Origin: Phaeocystidibacter luteus
Lineage (GTDB): Bacteria > Bacteroidota > Bacteroidia > Flavobacteriales > Schleiferiaceae
NCBI RefSeq assembly: GCF_008933115.1
Contig: NZ_WBVO01000001.1
Span: 620,001 to 684,000 of the forward strand
Length of the DNA stretch: 64,000 nucleotides
Direction of reading: 5' to 3'
The position numbers and the translations under genes are program-made. Below the pieces are notes generated by a model, which was not told the origin of the DNA, ran no database searches, and saw only the letters and a program-made list of their open reading frames with translations. Every line of letters begins with the position of its first letter. Position 1 is the stretch's first letter. Shown here in pieces: positions 25,337 through 33,545 of this stretch.

Positions 25337-26113
25337 ATGGATTTTGGAGGATGGGATTGGCCCCTGTTTATTGGCGGAGGATTTCTAGCTGGAATTATCA
25401 ACACCCTAGCAGGTAATGGTTCGGCTATTACACTGACCTTGCTCCTCACTACAGGTATGGACGCTACGGTTGCCAATGCGACGAACCGTATTGGCGTTCT
25501 CTTTCAAACCTTCACCTCTCTCGTTAGCTTAAAGCGCTCTAAGCGCACCCTCATACTTCTCAAACACAGTTCTTGGTACTTTTTACCAACCATTCTTGGC
25601 TCTATTGGTGGCGCATTGCTGGCTGTTGAAATCGATGATGGTACATTGGAGATCATCATTGGAATTTTTATGATTCTCCTCTTGGGAACATTGGTTCTTC
25701 AACCTAAAAAGTGGCTCATTTCTACGGATGCCAAGAAGGAAAGAAAGACTCCATTAAACTGGATATTGATGTTCATCATTGGGTTTTATGGTGGCTTCAT
25801 TCAGATGGGGATTGGCATCATGATGCTCGCGGCCTTAGTCCTAAGCGCCAAATTCAGCCTTAAAGATGCCAATATCATCAAACTACTCTTGGCCTTTATC
25901 CTCATTATTCCAGCATTCATCATCTACCTCTTATCTGGAGATATTGTTTGGCTTCCCGGCATAGCATTGGCGATCGGCGCATCAATTGGTGCATGGTTCG
26001 GAACCCGCTATGTCCTATATCATCCCAAGGCCAACCAATACATACGCTATATTTTGATTGGCATCATCATTTTCGCGTTACTCAAGATTTTCACTCCTTG
26101 GTTCGAGTTTTAA
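25337..26113 (+). CDS. TSUP-family (TauE/SafE) sulfite/organosulfur exporter-like permease
   Basis: The start is put at the ATG at 25337 (MDFGGWDWPLFIGGGFLAG), 258 residues. Eight membrane segments in two halves are visible, with the family motifs FLAGIINTLAGNGSAITLTLLL near residue 15 and NATNRIGVLFQT in the first half, and GFYGGFIQMGIGIMMLAALV opening the second. TSUP proteins carry small anions such as sulfite, taurine breakdown products or sulfonates; which applies here is unknown. An ATG at 25322 in another reading of the start is actually inside the promoter sequence and is not favoured. Confidence 0.9.
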   Translation: MDFGGWDWPLFIGGGFLAGIINTLAGNGSAITLTLLLTTGMDATVANATNRIGVLFQTFTSLVSLKRSKRTLILLKHSSWYFLPTILGSIGGALLAVEIDDGTLEIIIGIFMILLLGTLVLQPKKWLISTDAKKERKTPLNWILMFIIGFYGGFIQMGIGIMMLAALVLSAKFSLKDANIIKLLLAFILIIPAFIIYLLSGDIVWLPGIALAIGASIGAWFGTRYVLYHPKANQYIRYILIGIIIFALLKIFTPWFEF

Positions 26114-26221
26114 TTGAATCTGAAAACGCAACTCCATTGCAAAAAGGGTGTTATATTCGCACTTCTGTCGTAAGACCGAGCACGACTGCACGTCTACACG
26201 ACACATCCAGAACTTGAATTG

Positions 26222-26917
26222 ATGCCAGCACTCGTATTTTTCCTCTCTGTTTGGGTTGGAGTACTTCTCGCCTCTGTCATACGAAAGAATGCCAGCTTGG
26301 GAACGAGTATTTTGCTTGCTTTCAGTGGGGCATTCCTGTTTTCTGTAAGCGTTCTTCATCTGATTCCGGAGCTTTACGAAGGGCATAGTCACATGCCGGG
26401 CCTCTTCATTTTGATTGGCTTCATTTCTCAATTCTTAATGGATTTCCTCTCTCGCGGAGTTGAACATGGTCACCACCACAGCAGCGACGTCATGCGAGGG
26501 GCACTTCCTGTTGGAATTTTCGTCGGACTCTTTGTACACGCTTTTTTAGAAGGTCTTCCAACCTTCGGAATGGACGATGTTAGCTTGCGTGGCTTCGTCA
26601 TCGCTGTAGCGTTACACAAGGTTCCTGTAGCCATGGTGCTGTACTTGTTGCTGCGCGAGGCGAATGTATCCGGGATGAAACTATGGTCTTCGATGCTCCT
26701 CTTCTCTGCAATGGCTCCATTGGGAAGCATTACCATGTCATACTTCCCGAGCATTCAGGAATGGATGCCGGAGATCAATGCCTTTGTGATTGGTATTTTC
26801 CTTCACGTAAGCACGACCATCTTGTACGAGTCGAGCAAAGACCACAAATTCAATGTGAGAAAGCTCGTTGTGGTGATTACAGGTGCGGTGCTAGCTTGGA
26901 TTACTATACAGCACTAG
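26222..26917 (+). CDS. ZIP-family divalent metal transporter
   Basis: The 231-residue protein has eight membrane segments. Helix IV carries FVHAFLEGLPTFG and helix V carries VALHKVPVAMVLYLLL, the two metal-binding motifs of the ZIP family (usually HN-x-x-EG and HE-x-PHE). A His-rich cytoplasmic loop between helices III and IV (VEHGHHHSSD) is typical. It should import Zn or a similar divalent metal. The ATG at 26222 is preferred over a TTG one codon earlier. A TATATTCG box at 26152-26159 could be its promoter. Confidence 0.9.
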   Translation: MPALVFFLSVWVGVLLASVIRKNASLGTSILLAFSGAFLFSVSVLHLIPELYEGHSHMPGLFILIGFISQFLMDFLSRGVEHGHHHSSDVMRGALPVGIFVGLFVHAFLEGLPTFGMDDVSLRGFVIAVALHKVPVAMVLYLLLREANVSGMKLWSSMLLFSAMAPLGSITMSYFPSIQEWMPEINAFVIGIFLHVSTTILYESSKDHKFNVRKLVVVITGAVLAWITIQH

Positions 26918-27024
26918 GGTTGCGTCAAGACATACTCGAGACTTATTCGAGACTTCATCAAGACACCTTATCAAGGTATAGATACAAATAATGTGTGCAT
27001 GATGAAATGGACATAGAGTCGGCG

Positions 27025-27032
27025 TATCTTTG
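27025..27032 (+). promoter_or_regulatory. -7 box TATCTTTG of the peroxiredoxin gene
   Basis: A full match to TAnnTTTG, 40 bases upstream of the peroxiredoxin ATG. The -33 element is not clear. Confidence 0.55.
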
Positions 27033-27072
27033 TGTCAGCAAAAATGAATTTATAACCCGTAAATAGATTATC

Positions 27073-27702
27073 ATGGCTGTACTAGTTGGAAAACAAGCCC
27101 CTGATTTTAACGCTGCCGCTGTAATCAACGGTGAAGAGATTGTAGAGAACTTTTCTCTTTCACAGTTCCGTGGCAAATATGTAGTGCTCTTCTTCTACCC
27201 GAAAGATTTCACTTTCGTGTGTCCAACAGAATTGCACGCTTTCCAAGCTAAGCTTGACGAATTCAAGAGCCGTAATGTTGAAGTAATTGCCGTTTCTACT
27301 GACACTGAGCAGTCTCACTGGGGATGGTTGCAGCTTTCAAAGGACAATGGTGGTATCCAAGGTATCACTTATCCAATCGTGGCTGACACCAACAAGACTA
27401 TCTCTCACAACTACGACGTACTAGCAGGTCAGTGGGGATACAACGAGAACGACGAGCTTGTAGCTGAAGGAGAATTGGTTGCATACCGCGGTCTTTTCCT
27501 AATTGACACCGAGGGAGTTGTTCGTCACCAGTTGGTGAATGACCTTCCATTGGGTCGTAACGTAGATGAGGCTCTTCGCATGATCGACGCGCTTCAGTTC
27601 TTCGAAGAAAAAGGCGAAGTATGTCCGGCAAACTGGAACAAAGGTTCTGAAGGTTTGACTGCCACACATGACGGCATTGCAGACTACTTGAGCAAGAACT
27701 AA
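27073..27702 (+). CDS. 2-Cys peroxiredoxin (AhpC/Prx1 type)
   Basis: This thiol peroxidase reduces hydrogen peroxide and organic peroxides. The 209 residues include the peroxidatic Cys50 in FYPKDFTFVCPTELHAFQ and the resolving Cys184 in KGEVCPANWNKG, the arrangement of typical 2-Cys enzymes that form disulfide-linked dimers. GGIQGITYPIVADTNKTIS and YRGLFLIDTEG are standard. The gene stands alone, with its own promoter and a strong terminator; high expression is likely, and codon use is noticeably regular. A reducing partner (AhpF or thioredoxin) is not adjacent, but a thioredoxin lies at 34 kb. Confidence 0.96.
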   Translation: MAVLVGKQAPDFNAAAVINGEEIVENFSLSQFRGKYVVLFFYPKDFTFVCPTELHAFQAKLDEFKSRNVEVIAVSTDTEQSHWGWLQLSKDNGGIQGITYPIVADTNKTISHNYDVLAGQWGYNENDELVAEGELVAYRGLFLIDTEGVVRHQLVNDLPLGRNVDEALRMIDALQFFEEKGEVCPANWNKGSEGLTATHDGIADYLSKN

Positions 27703-27732
27703 TAGCTCAAAGGAGCAATCGTCTCAGAATAG

Positions 27733-27760
27733 ATCCCTGCCCTAGTGGCGGGGATTTTTT
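27733..27760 (+). terminator. Rho-independent terminator of the peroxiredoxin gene
   Basis: A 9-bp stem (ATCCCTGCC with GGCGGGGAT, one wobble) and a run of six T on the plus strand, 30 bases after the stop. Confidence 0.85.
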
Positions 27761-28745
27761 ATTTGGCTATATCCCATTTGTAAATGATACGCTCCATACG
27801 AGCATCGCCAGCGAAAAGACCAATGCGGTTCTTCATCACGCGATTTGCCGAATCAGGTGGATACTCGGGTTCCAACGCAATCCCAGAGAAGGCACGAAGC
27901 CCGTCTTCCTTCATGGTGTTGCTAGTGTACACTTGCAAGGCGGGCATGCTGCTGTGTATATGGAGATTCACACCGTTACCAGCTGATAAACTACAGAGGT
28001 GTTCGGTACTAGGCAATCCATCTCTAATCCAGCAAAGATTCAAGATATCCGTTCGCGGCCCAGTCAGGATAGATTCCAACTTCGAGCCTTTGGTCAGGTC
28101 GTTCCATCCTTTCACCGCTACGGGCCTACCCTTTGGAACCCCATCTTCGAGTTTCTGGAAATACTGTAGCGGAATGGTGAGCTTATGATCGTTGATATTT
28201 CGGGCACCAGAAAGATTGAAAAATGGATGCAGTGTTGGAGCGAACAACGTATTGTGCGAGGATTGTGCACGAAATTCTGTGTGAAGCGCATTCTCCTCCA
28301 GTCGATAGGTCAATGTCACCTCTAACATTCCAGGATAACTATCCTCCTCGGTGCTAATTCTGGTATACAAACGCACCATTGCTTGATCTGGACGAATATC
28401 CGCGACCTCCCAGTTTCTCGAGTGAAATCCTCTCGTACCGCCGTGAATATGGTCGCCATTGAAGTTATCCTCTAAGGAATACTTCTTACCCTGAAATTCG
28501 AACTGCGCCCGTTTGATGATGTTTGCTACACGTCCTACTGAAGCACCAGCAAAAGATGGTTTCGAAACGGGATCTGAGGGAGAAACCACAATGCTTTGCA
28601 GCTTCTTCCCTACTTGAATTTCGAGCTTGTGTAATCGGCCGCCGTGCGTCCAAATTTCAGCAGATGAAGTTCCCGCTGAAAGGGTAATCACCTTGATTTC
28701 TCTTTCTGTTTTAGATCGCCCGAGCGACTTAACTTGTGCGTTCAT
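27759..28745 (-). CDS. Aldose 1-epimerase (GalM)
   Basis: GalM interconverts the alpha and beta anomers of galactose and other aldoses. The 328-residue protein has ASVGRVANIIKRAQFEF, LEDNFNGDHIHGGTRGFHSRNWEV (the His of HGG is catalytic), FAPTLHPFFNLSGARNINDH (second catalytic His) and IALEPEYPPDSANRV (catalytic Glu), in the expected order. There is no signal peptide, so it acts in the cytoplasm. It stands alone on the minus strand and converges with the peroxiredoxin gene; the terminator between them is on the plus strand and overlaps its last codons' region. Confidence 0.93.
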   Translation of the reverse strand: MNAQVKSLGRSKTEREIKVITLSAGTSSAEIWTHGGRLHKLEIQVGKKLQSIVVSPSDPVSKPSFAGASVGRVANIIKRAQFEFQGKKYSLEDNFNGDHIHGGTRGFHSRNWEVADIRPDQAMVRLYTRISTEEDSYPGMLEVTLTYRLEENALHTEFRAQSSHNTLFAPTLHPFFNLSGARNINDHKLTIPLQYFQKLEDGVPKGRPVAVKGWNDLTKGSKLESILTGPRTDILNLCWIRDGLPSTEHLCSLSAGNGVNLHIHSSMPALQVYTSNTMKEDGLRAFSGIALEPEYPPDSANRVMKNRIGLFAGDARMERIIYKWDIAK

Positions 28746-28838
28746 ACTCGAAAATTTATGTTCAAGTTAGGAGAATCTTTTTGATTCAACTGAAAGCTCA
28801 GTGTATATAACTTGTTATCTTTCCTCAAACAAAATTCC

Positions 28839-29753
28839 ATGTCAGATTCCACCAAAAAGAATGTCGCATTAGTTCTGGGAAGTGGCGGTGCCAGAGGCCT
28901 AGCTCACATAGGTGTGATAGAAGCGCTAGAAGAGAGAGGTTACAAAATCACTTCGATATCCGGTGCCAGCATTGGGGCCGTAATTGCTGGTGTCTATGCA
29001 GCAGGGTCTATGGAAGATTACAAGAAATGGATCATATCCCTAGACCGCCGAAAGGTATTCGGATTGATGGATTTCACGCTTAGTTCCCACGGTTTCATCA
29101 AGGGCGAAAGAGTGTTCGAAGAAATGAAGCGGTTTGTAGGCGTTGAGAAAATTGAAGATCTAAAGATTCCCTTTAGCGCTGTGGCGGTTGACCTTGAAAA
29201 CCAAGAAGAGGTCGTCTTTACAGAAGGCGACTTATGGTCGGCTATACGCGCATCCGTGGCAATTCCATCGGTGCTGACACCCGTGATGCAGGACAATAGA
29301 ATCCTGGTAGACGGTGGTGTGGTCAATCCCCTCCCTGTCAACAGAGTAAAACGTACGGATGACGATATCATGGTGGCGGTTGATTTGAATGCCTTAGTGG
29401 ACGATGAACTTCCTATGGCGAACCCGAAGTCGCAACCTACAGAAGACAAGGAGCAAAATAAATTCTTGGAATCCATTAAGGATAGAATCGGTGATTGGTG
29501 GCCGTTTAACGGTGAAAGCGAAAAAGACACTAGTCACGTAAAAAAGAACTACTTAGGCATTCTGAATGCTTCTTTTGAAATGATGCAAGACCGCGTGGCC
29601 CAACTGGCTATGGAGCAATTTAAGCCCGAAATATTCATTCAAATACCAAGAAAGTCAGCCAGCACATTTGACTTCTACTTGGGCGAAAAGCTCATCGATG
29701 CGGGCAGAACTTTGGCGATGAAAGCGATTGACGAATTCGAGAACAATCAATAG
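28839..29753 (+). CDS. Patatin-like phospholipase
   Basis: The start is the ATG at 28839 (MSDSTKKNVALVLGSGGARG), 305 residues. Patatin motifs are the oxyanion GSGGARGLAHIG, the nucleophile Ser44 in SISGASIGAVIAG and the dyad Asp in ILVDGGVVNPLPV near residue 160. No signal peptide or barrel domain is attached, so it is an RssA/YchK-type intracellular lipase acting on phospholipids or acyl esters. The C-terminal 100 residues (PFNGESEKDTSHVKKNY and beyond) are less conserved. A TATCTTTC sequence at 28816-28823 is a near match to the -7 box. Confidence 0.92.
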   Translation: MSDSTKKNVALVLGSGGARGLAHIGVIEALEERGYKITSISGASIGAVIAGVYAAGSMEDYKKWIISLDRRKVFGLMDFTLSSHGFIKGERVFEEMKRFVGVEKIEDLKIPFSAVAVDLENQEEVVFTEGDLWSAIRASVAIPSVLTPVMQDNRILVDGGVVNPLPVNRVKRTDDDIMVAVDLNALVDDELPMANPKSQPTEDKEQNKFLESIKDRIGDWWPFNGESEKDTSHVKKNYLGILNASFEMMQDRVAQLAMEQFKPEIFIQIPRKSASTFDFYLGEKLIDAGRTLAMKAIDEFENNQ

Positions 29754-29786
29754 AATAAGACGTTTCGATATAAACTAAATGAAACT

Positions 29787-30287
29787 ATGGCAACAACAGC
29801 ATTAAAAGGCAATCCGGTTCAATTGAAAGGAGAACTTCCAACAGTGGGAACTGTGGCTCCTGATTTTACGCTCACTCAAATGGACCTCAGCGATGTGTCT
29901 CTAGATAATTTCAAAGGGAAAAAGATTGTCCTGAATATCTTCCCGAGTGTCGACACTGGAATATGTGCAGCAAGTGTACGCAAGTTCAACGAAGAATCCG
30001 CGAAGCTTGACAACACAGTCGTGCTCTGCGTTTCACGTGATCTTCCTTTTGCTCACAACCGATTCTGCGGTGCTGAAGGAATTGAAGGCGTAGTAAGTGT
30101 ATCACAAATTCGCAACACCCAGTTTATGGATAACTACGGTGTGGAATTAGCCGATGGACCGATGGCTGGACTACTCGCTCGTGCAGTAGTTGTGCTTAAC
30201 GAGAACCACGAAGTAGTGTATACGGAACTCGTTCCCGAAATCACAACGGAGCCGAACTATGACGCTGCAACGGCGGCCTTAGGATAA
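29787..30287 (+). CDS. tpx: Thiol peroxidase (atypical 2-Cys peroxiredoxin)
   Basis: Tpx reduces alkyl hydroperoxides in the cytoplasm using thioredoxin. The 166 residues match the family length. Peroxidatic Cys60 is in [20 protein letters not shown] and resolving Cys94 in [12 protein letters not shown], corresponding to the Cys61/Cys95 pair of the E. coli enzyme. [14 protein letters not shown] near the start and [15 protein letters not shown] near the end are also typical. It follows the patatin gene by 33 bases and may be co-transcribed. A structured stretch and a terminator follow it. Confidence 0.95.
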   Translation: MATTALKGNPVQLKGELPTVGTVAPDFTLTQMDLSDVSLDNFKGKKIVLNIFPSVDTGICAASVRKFNEESAKLDNTVVLCVSRDLPFAHNRFCGAEGIEGVVSVSQIRNTQFMDNYGVELADGPMAGLLARAVVVLNENHEVVYTELVPEITTEPNYDAATAALG

Positions 30288-30344
30288 ATTTGACATCTCC
30301 ACCCAAACCATCTGGGTAATCGCCGCGTTATATAGGTGTTGAAA

Positions 30345-30392
30345 ATGAGAAACACCAATTATCGCAATTGCGCGACGCGATAGAATTCTCAT
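30345..30392. other. Nested inverted repeats downstream of tpx
   Basis: ATGAGAA (30345-30351) pairs with TTCTCAT (30386-30392), and inside it ATCGC pairs with GCGAT; just upstream GGTGTT pairs with AACACC. The stretch is directly followed by a terminator. It could be a structured 3' UTR or a small RNA; no coding potential is visible. Confidence 0.35.
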
Positions 30393-30428
30393 AAAAAATC
30401 CCGGCAGAGATGTTGGGATTTTTTTTTT
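30393..30428 (+). terminator. Terminator after tpx
   Basis: A 10-bp stem (AATCCCGGCA with TGTTGGGATT, two wobble pairs) with nine or more T on the plus strand and six T on the minus strand, so it can serve both tpx and the convergent esterase gene. Confidence 0.8.
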
Positions 30429-30483
30429 GACTAACGTGATGTGGACCTCTTGAAGGCAGCCGAGTAATCTGCTAAATCCACGT

Positions 30484-31650
30484 TCAGTGGTTATCTTCCG
30501 CAGCATTCGTAAAATGTACCGCCTTCATGTAGACCTTTAACGTCTGATTATACCAAGTGTACGCGTCTTTGAATCGACCTCGCCATGCCATCTCGTTGTG
30601 GTCATCCTCTGGAAAGTACTCGTACTTGTACCACTTATTATCTTCTGTCCAGCCAAAAGCATCGAGTGAATCCGTGAGCATATCAAGCCCCGGTTTTAGA
30701 ACGGAATCAACTCCCAAACCTCCCATATCAAAATAAATGGGAGCTTTATTGCTACTTCTAAATGAGGGGATTAAGTCGATTTGAGTCTCCTCTCCTTGAT
30801 AGTACACGGCTGGAGAAAAACACAACGCACCTCCACCGAATGTTTTAGATTCTCTTCGATGAAGAAGCAGACTCACGGTACCACCAGCACTCGATCCACC
30901 CAATAGCCGGTTAAATGCACCGGGAATTGTCGAATAATGCTCATCTACATAAGGAACCACAACTTCTACTACCCATTTGCGGTACACCTCTCCCTCGGGG
31001 GTGTCCAGATATTCCTTCATCCTTAGAGGTGAGTTATCTATGCCGACAACGATAGACATATTATAATCCTTCAGCTCCTTCATCGATTCGTCAATCTTCC
31101 ACTCCTCTCCCATATTTGCCGTTGCCGCATCGAACAAATTTTGTCCGTCTGCCATATAGAGTGTTCTGTACCTCTTGTAATCAGCGGCATAAGGTCTCCA
31201 AACACGAATTTTCCTCGTTGGAAAATCCTCATTCGGAAACGGTAATTCGATGATATCTAGAACCCCCACAACGGTAGATTCTACGGGCGGGGCTGTCCAT
31301 GATGAATAACGCAAATGGATGATCGTGTCTTTATCCGCTTTAAACGAAACGTTTGGAGGTGCTGATCCGTCGCCAAGGCGTCCCTCCGTCTCCCATGACC
31401 CGAGTGTGATTTTGAATTCCACTACCTCTGAAGTGTCCAGCGTAAAGTGAACAACGTGAAAACTATCGTCTTTTATCAGCTCCACTTGCGAAGGATTCCA
31501 GTTTCCCAAAGCATCAGAATTACCGGTAATAAAGGCGGTTGCTGAATCAGGGACTCCCTCAACCTCAACGATAACACTAACTTTCGAAGCATCTTTGCAG
31601 GAGATTAGTGTTGCAAAGGCTAGAACAAAAAGAAAAGACACTCGAAACAT
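30484..31650 (-). CDS. Esterase with CBM20-like N-terminal domain, lipoprotein
   Basis: A lipoprotein signal (lipobox TLISC near residue 18) precedes a domain that looks like a CBM20 starch-binding module: VEVEGVPDSATAFITGNSDALGNWNP and the following strands to about residue 120. The rest is an alpha/beta hydrolase of the putative esterase (FrsA/Fes-like, PF00756) type, with YMADGQNLFDAAT, the nucleophile elbow LLGGSSAGGTVSLL near residue 245, GGGALCFSPAVYY and a C-terminal His in PEDDHNEMAW. Such fusions act on acylated sugars or enterochelin-like esters. It is surface- or periplasm-exposed and monocistronic. Confidence 0.82.
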   Translation of the reverse strand: MFRVSFLFVLAFATLISCKDASKVSVIVEVEGVPDSATAFITGNSDALGNWNPSQVELIKDDSFHVVHFTLDTSEVVEFKITLGSWETEGRLGDGSAPPNVSFKADKDTIIHLRYSSWTAPPVESTVVGVLDIIELPFPNEDFPTRKIRVWRPYAADYKRYRTLYMADGQNLFDAATANMGEEWKIDESMKELKDYNMSIVVGIDNSPLRMKEYLDTPEGEVYRKWVVEVVVPYVDEHYSTIPGAFNRLLGGSSAGGTVSLLLHRRESKTFGGGALCFSPAVYYQGEETQIDLIPSFRSSNKAPIYFDMGGLGVDSVLKPGLDMLTDSLDAFGWTEDNKWYKYEYFPEDDHNEMAWRGRFKDAYTWYNQTLKVYMKAVHFTNAAEDNH

Positions 31651-31704
31651 ATTATGCTTGGTTAGGAAGTGAAGCCTGCGTAACTTGAAATCAAATTACG
31701 AGAA

Positions 31705-32169
31705 ATGTCTGAAATCATCCGTGAGAAGAAGCGCTTAGACTTACGTTGGAGCGATATTGACCCGAACTTCCACCTCCGTCATTCTGTGTACTATGACTTC
31801 GGCGCACAAATGCGAACTGAGGTCCTAAATAAAATTGGATTAACCCTCGCAGTTTTTGCCAAGGAGAAGGTAGGTCCAGTACTATTCAAGGAGGAATGCG
31901 TCTTTAGAAAAGAGATTCACTTTGGAGACGAAATTTACATGGACTTTGAAATAATTGGATTGTCGAAGGACTTGGAGCGCTTTGCTTTCAGACATCGGTT
32001 CATGAAAGCGGACGGCACCCTTTGCGCCGTTTTAACCTTGAATGGAGCATGGATGGATACGGTGAAGCGAAAATTGACCCTTCCACCTGAGGCCATAGAA
32101 AATGGTTTAGAGGTACTTCCGAGATCGGAAGATTTCGAATGGATTGCCACGAGCAAGAGTCCAAAATGA
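31705..32169 (+). CDS. Acyl-CoA thioesterase (4HBT hotdog family)
   Basis: This 154-residue protein has the single-hotdog fold of 4-hydroxybenzoyl-CoA/YbgC thioesterases: KRLDLRWSDIDPNFHLRHSVYYDFGAQMR at the N-terminus holds the catalytic Asp (in DIDPN), and FRKEIHFGDEIYMDFEIIG and RFRHRFMKADGTLCAVLTLNGAWMD complete the beta-sheet. It hydrolyses an acyl-CoA; chain preference cannot be told. It is transcribed divergently from the esterase with a 54-base gap and is followed by a hairpin. No pathway partner is nearby. Confidence 0.88.
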   Translation: MSEIIREKKRLDLRWSDIDPNFHLRHSVYYDFGAQMRTEVLNKIGLTLAVFAKEKVGPVLFKEECVFRKEIHFGDEIYMDFEIIGLSKDLERFAFRHRFMKADGTLCAVLTLNGAWMDTVKRKLTLPPEAIENGLEVLPRSEDFEWIATSKSPK

Positions 32170-32198
32170 GAAAAGGCCGGCAAAATGCCGACCTTCTC
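32168..32198 (-). terminator. Hairpin between the thioesterase and yceI genes
   Basis: CGGCA-AAA-TGCCG extended by GAG..AAGG with CCTT-CTC (one mismatch, two unpaired A). The minus strand is T-rich in the distal arm, so it probably ends the convergent yceI gene and perhaps the thioesterase gene. Confidence 0.55.
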
Positions 32199-32227
32199 AA
32201 CCCTTATGAAACTGTTTGTGATGAACT

Positions 32228-32776
32228 CTAAGCTTCAACGGTTTCTGTCACAGCAGCGAGTTGTACTTCGCCGTCTAACTTGATTTCGTCGCTTACGAGA
32301 AGATTTCCCGCTTCGTTCACTACGTGAAACTTCAAACCGAAATCTTTACGGTTCAAAGAACCTTTGAATGCAAACCCTGCTTTGGTGTTACCCCATGGGT
32401 CTACTGCTACTCCACCCACTTCAACGCGAATGGTAACTGGCTTGGTCACGTCGCGGATGGTCATGTCACCAGTTAAATCAAACTCATTGCCACTTACATT
32501 GCTGATCTCTGTTCCTCTGAAGGTCAACTTTGGATACTCTTCTGCATTGAAGAAGTCATCGCTGCGAAGGTGATTGTCACGGTCGGTACTCCCTGTGCTA
32601 ACACTAGCAACATCGGCTTCGAAGTAGAACTTACCGGTAGAGAAATCTTCTCCTTCGGTTTCTACTGATCCCTCAATGGTACCGAACTCGCCAGTAACGG
32701 TGGTAATCATCAAGTGCTTCGCCTTGAAGTGAATGTTGGTGTGTGATGCGTCAATTGTCCATTTCATAGTGCTCAT
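32228..32776 (-). CDS. YceI-family protein
   Basis: The 182-residue protein has the YceI lipocalin-like pattern: MKWTIDASHTNIHFKAKHLMITTVTGEFGT, GSVETEGEDFSTGKFYFEADVASVSTGS, RDNHLRSDDFFNAEEYPKLTF and LTGDMTIRDVTKPVT. It lacks a signal peptide, so it belongs to the cytoplasmic subgroup. These proteins bind polyprenyl-type lipids in a barrel pocket; some are stress-induced. The start is either the ATG at 32776 (MSTMKW) or at 32767. The gene has an excellent promoter with a perfect 12-bp palindrome between the -33 and -7 elements, suggesting tight control by a DNA-binding regulator. Confidence 0.92.
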   Translation of the reverse strand: MSTMKWTIDASHTNIHFKAKHLMITTVTGEFGTIEGSVETEGEDFSTGKFYFEADVASVSTGSTDRDNHLRSDDFFNAEEYPKLTFRGTEISNVSGNEFDLTGDMTIRDVTKPVTIRVEVGGVAVDPWGNTKAGFAFKGSLNRKDFGLKFHVVNEAGNLLVSDEIKLDGEVQLAAVTETVEA

Positions 32777-32818
32777 ATCTATTGGATTTAGATTAATTCC
32801 CTTGAATCAATGTTACAA

Positions 32819-32847
32819 CAAATATATAAACAATGTTTAAACATCAA
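32819..32847 (-). promoter_or_regulatory. yceI promoter with 12-bp palindrome in the spacer
   Basis: On the minus strand TTG (32847-32845), an 18-base spacer and TATATTTG (32826-32819). The palindrome ATGTTTAAACAT occupies 32833-32844, squarely between the two elements, a natural position for a repressor. Confidence 0.65.
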
Positions 32848-32889
32848 AGTGTATGGGTGATAGATTTTGTTGAAGTGGGGATAGAGGGG

Positions 32890-33240
32890 CATGGAGGGTT
32901 AGAGGGTTGGATGGCCAGAGGGTTAGACTGGCAGACTGATGTTCCGACTGAAAGGAGGAATCCCGAGAGGCAGAGCCGATTCGGGAGAGGGTTAGAGGGT
33001 TGGAGGGCCAGAGGGTTAGACTGGCAGACTGATGTTCCGACTGAAAGGAGGAATCCCGAGAGGCAGAGCCGATTCGGGAGAGGGTTAGAGGGTTGGAGGG
33101 CCAGAGGGTTAGACTGGCAGACTGATGTTCCGACTGAAAGGAGAAATCCCGAGAGGCAGAGCCGATTCGGGAGAGGGTTGGAGGGTCTGACTAGTGTGCC
33201 GAATGAAAGACGAATCCGAAAAACGCGCTCGATTCGGGAC
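32890..33240 (-). repeat. Tandem repeat array, 3 units of 93 bp plus a degenerate unit
   Basis: Three nearly identical 93-bp units and a decayed fourth. Read on the minus strand each unit holds CCCGAATCGG, CTCTCGGGATTCC, TCGGAACATCAGTC and AACCCTCT octamers, the same family as the arrays at 58-62 kb. The block is open in one plus-strand frame (93 is divisible by three), but units elsewhere are 77 and 85 bp long, so it is not a gene. Confidence 0.9.
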
Positions 33241-33364
33241 TGACTGTAAGGAAAAGTCTCGCTAGTCAGAGCCTATGAGGTGAATGATGGGAATCATCGG
33301 CGCAATTGCAAGAAAGTCCTGCAAGAAGTCAGTTGTGTTGGATGACGAATCTTTTGGGGCTATA

Positions 33365-33545
33365 GGGGCTGGTTAGCCCCTCCCCGGTCTCAAGTTCGGA
33401 TAAATGATTAACAAGCGTGTACTTCTGAAAGGGACATCTGGTGGACATCGATCATTGTGAAAATCTAGCCGATTGTAAACGTAAAACACACGACTCATAT
33501 CGACCAACAGACGTAACTTGAGACTGGGGCGGGGTTTCAGTCCCC
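33365..33545. repeat. MITE-like element, copy 1
   Basis: The left end (33365-33396) and the reverse complement of the right end (33515-33545) share the pattern GGGG...CCCC-CCCC-GTCTCAAGTT, giving imperfect terminal inverted repeats of about 31 bp around 118 bp of AT-richer, non-coding sequence. A related copy in reverse orientation lies at 57761-57928. No transposase is present. Confidence 0.6.

Noticed and set aside
32833-33243. Open frame on the plus strand encoding a 31-residue repeat protein
   Set aside because: The same DNA family occurs in other gaps with units of 77 and 85 bp and on the opposite strand relative to this frame, so the open frame results from a 93-bp unit without stops, not from a gene.
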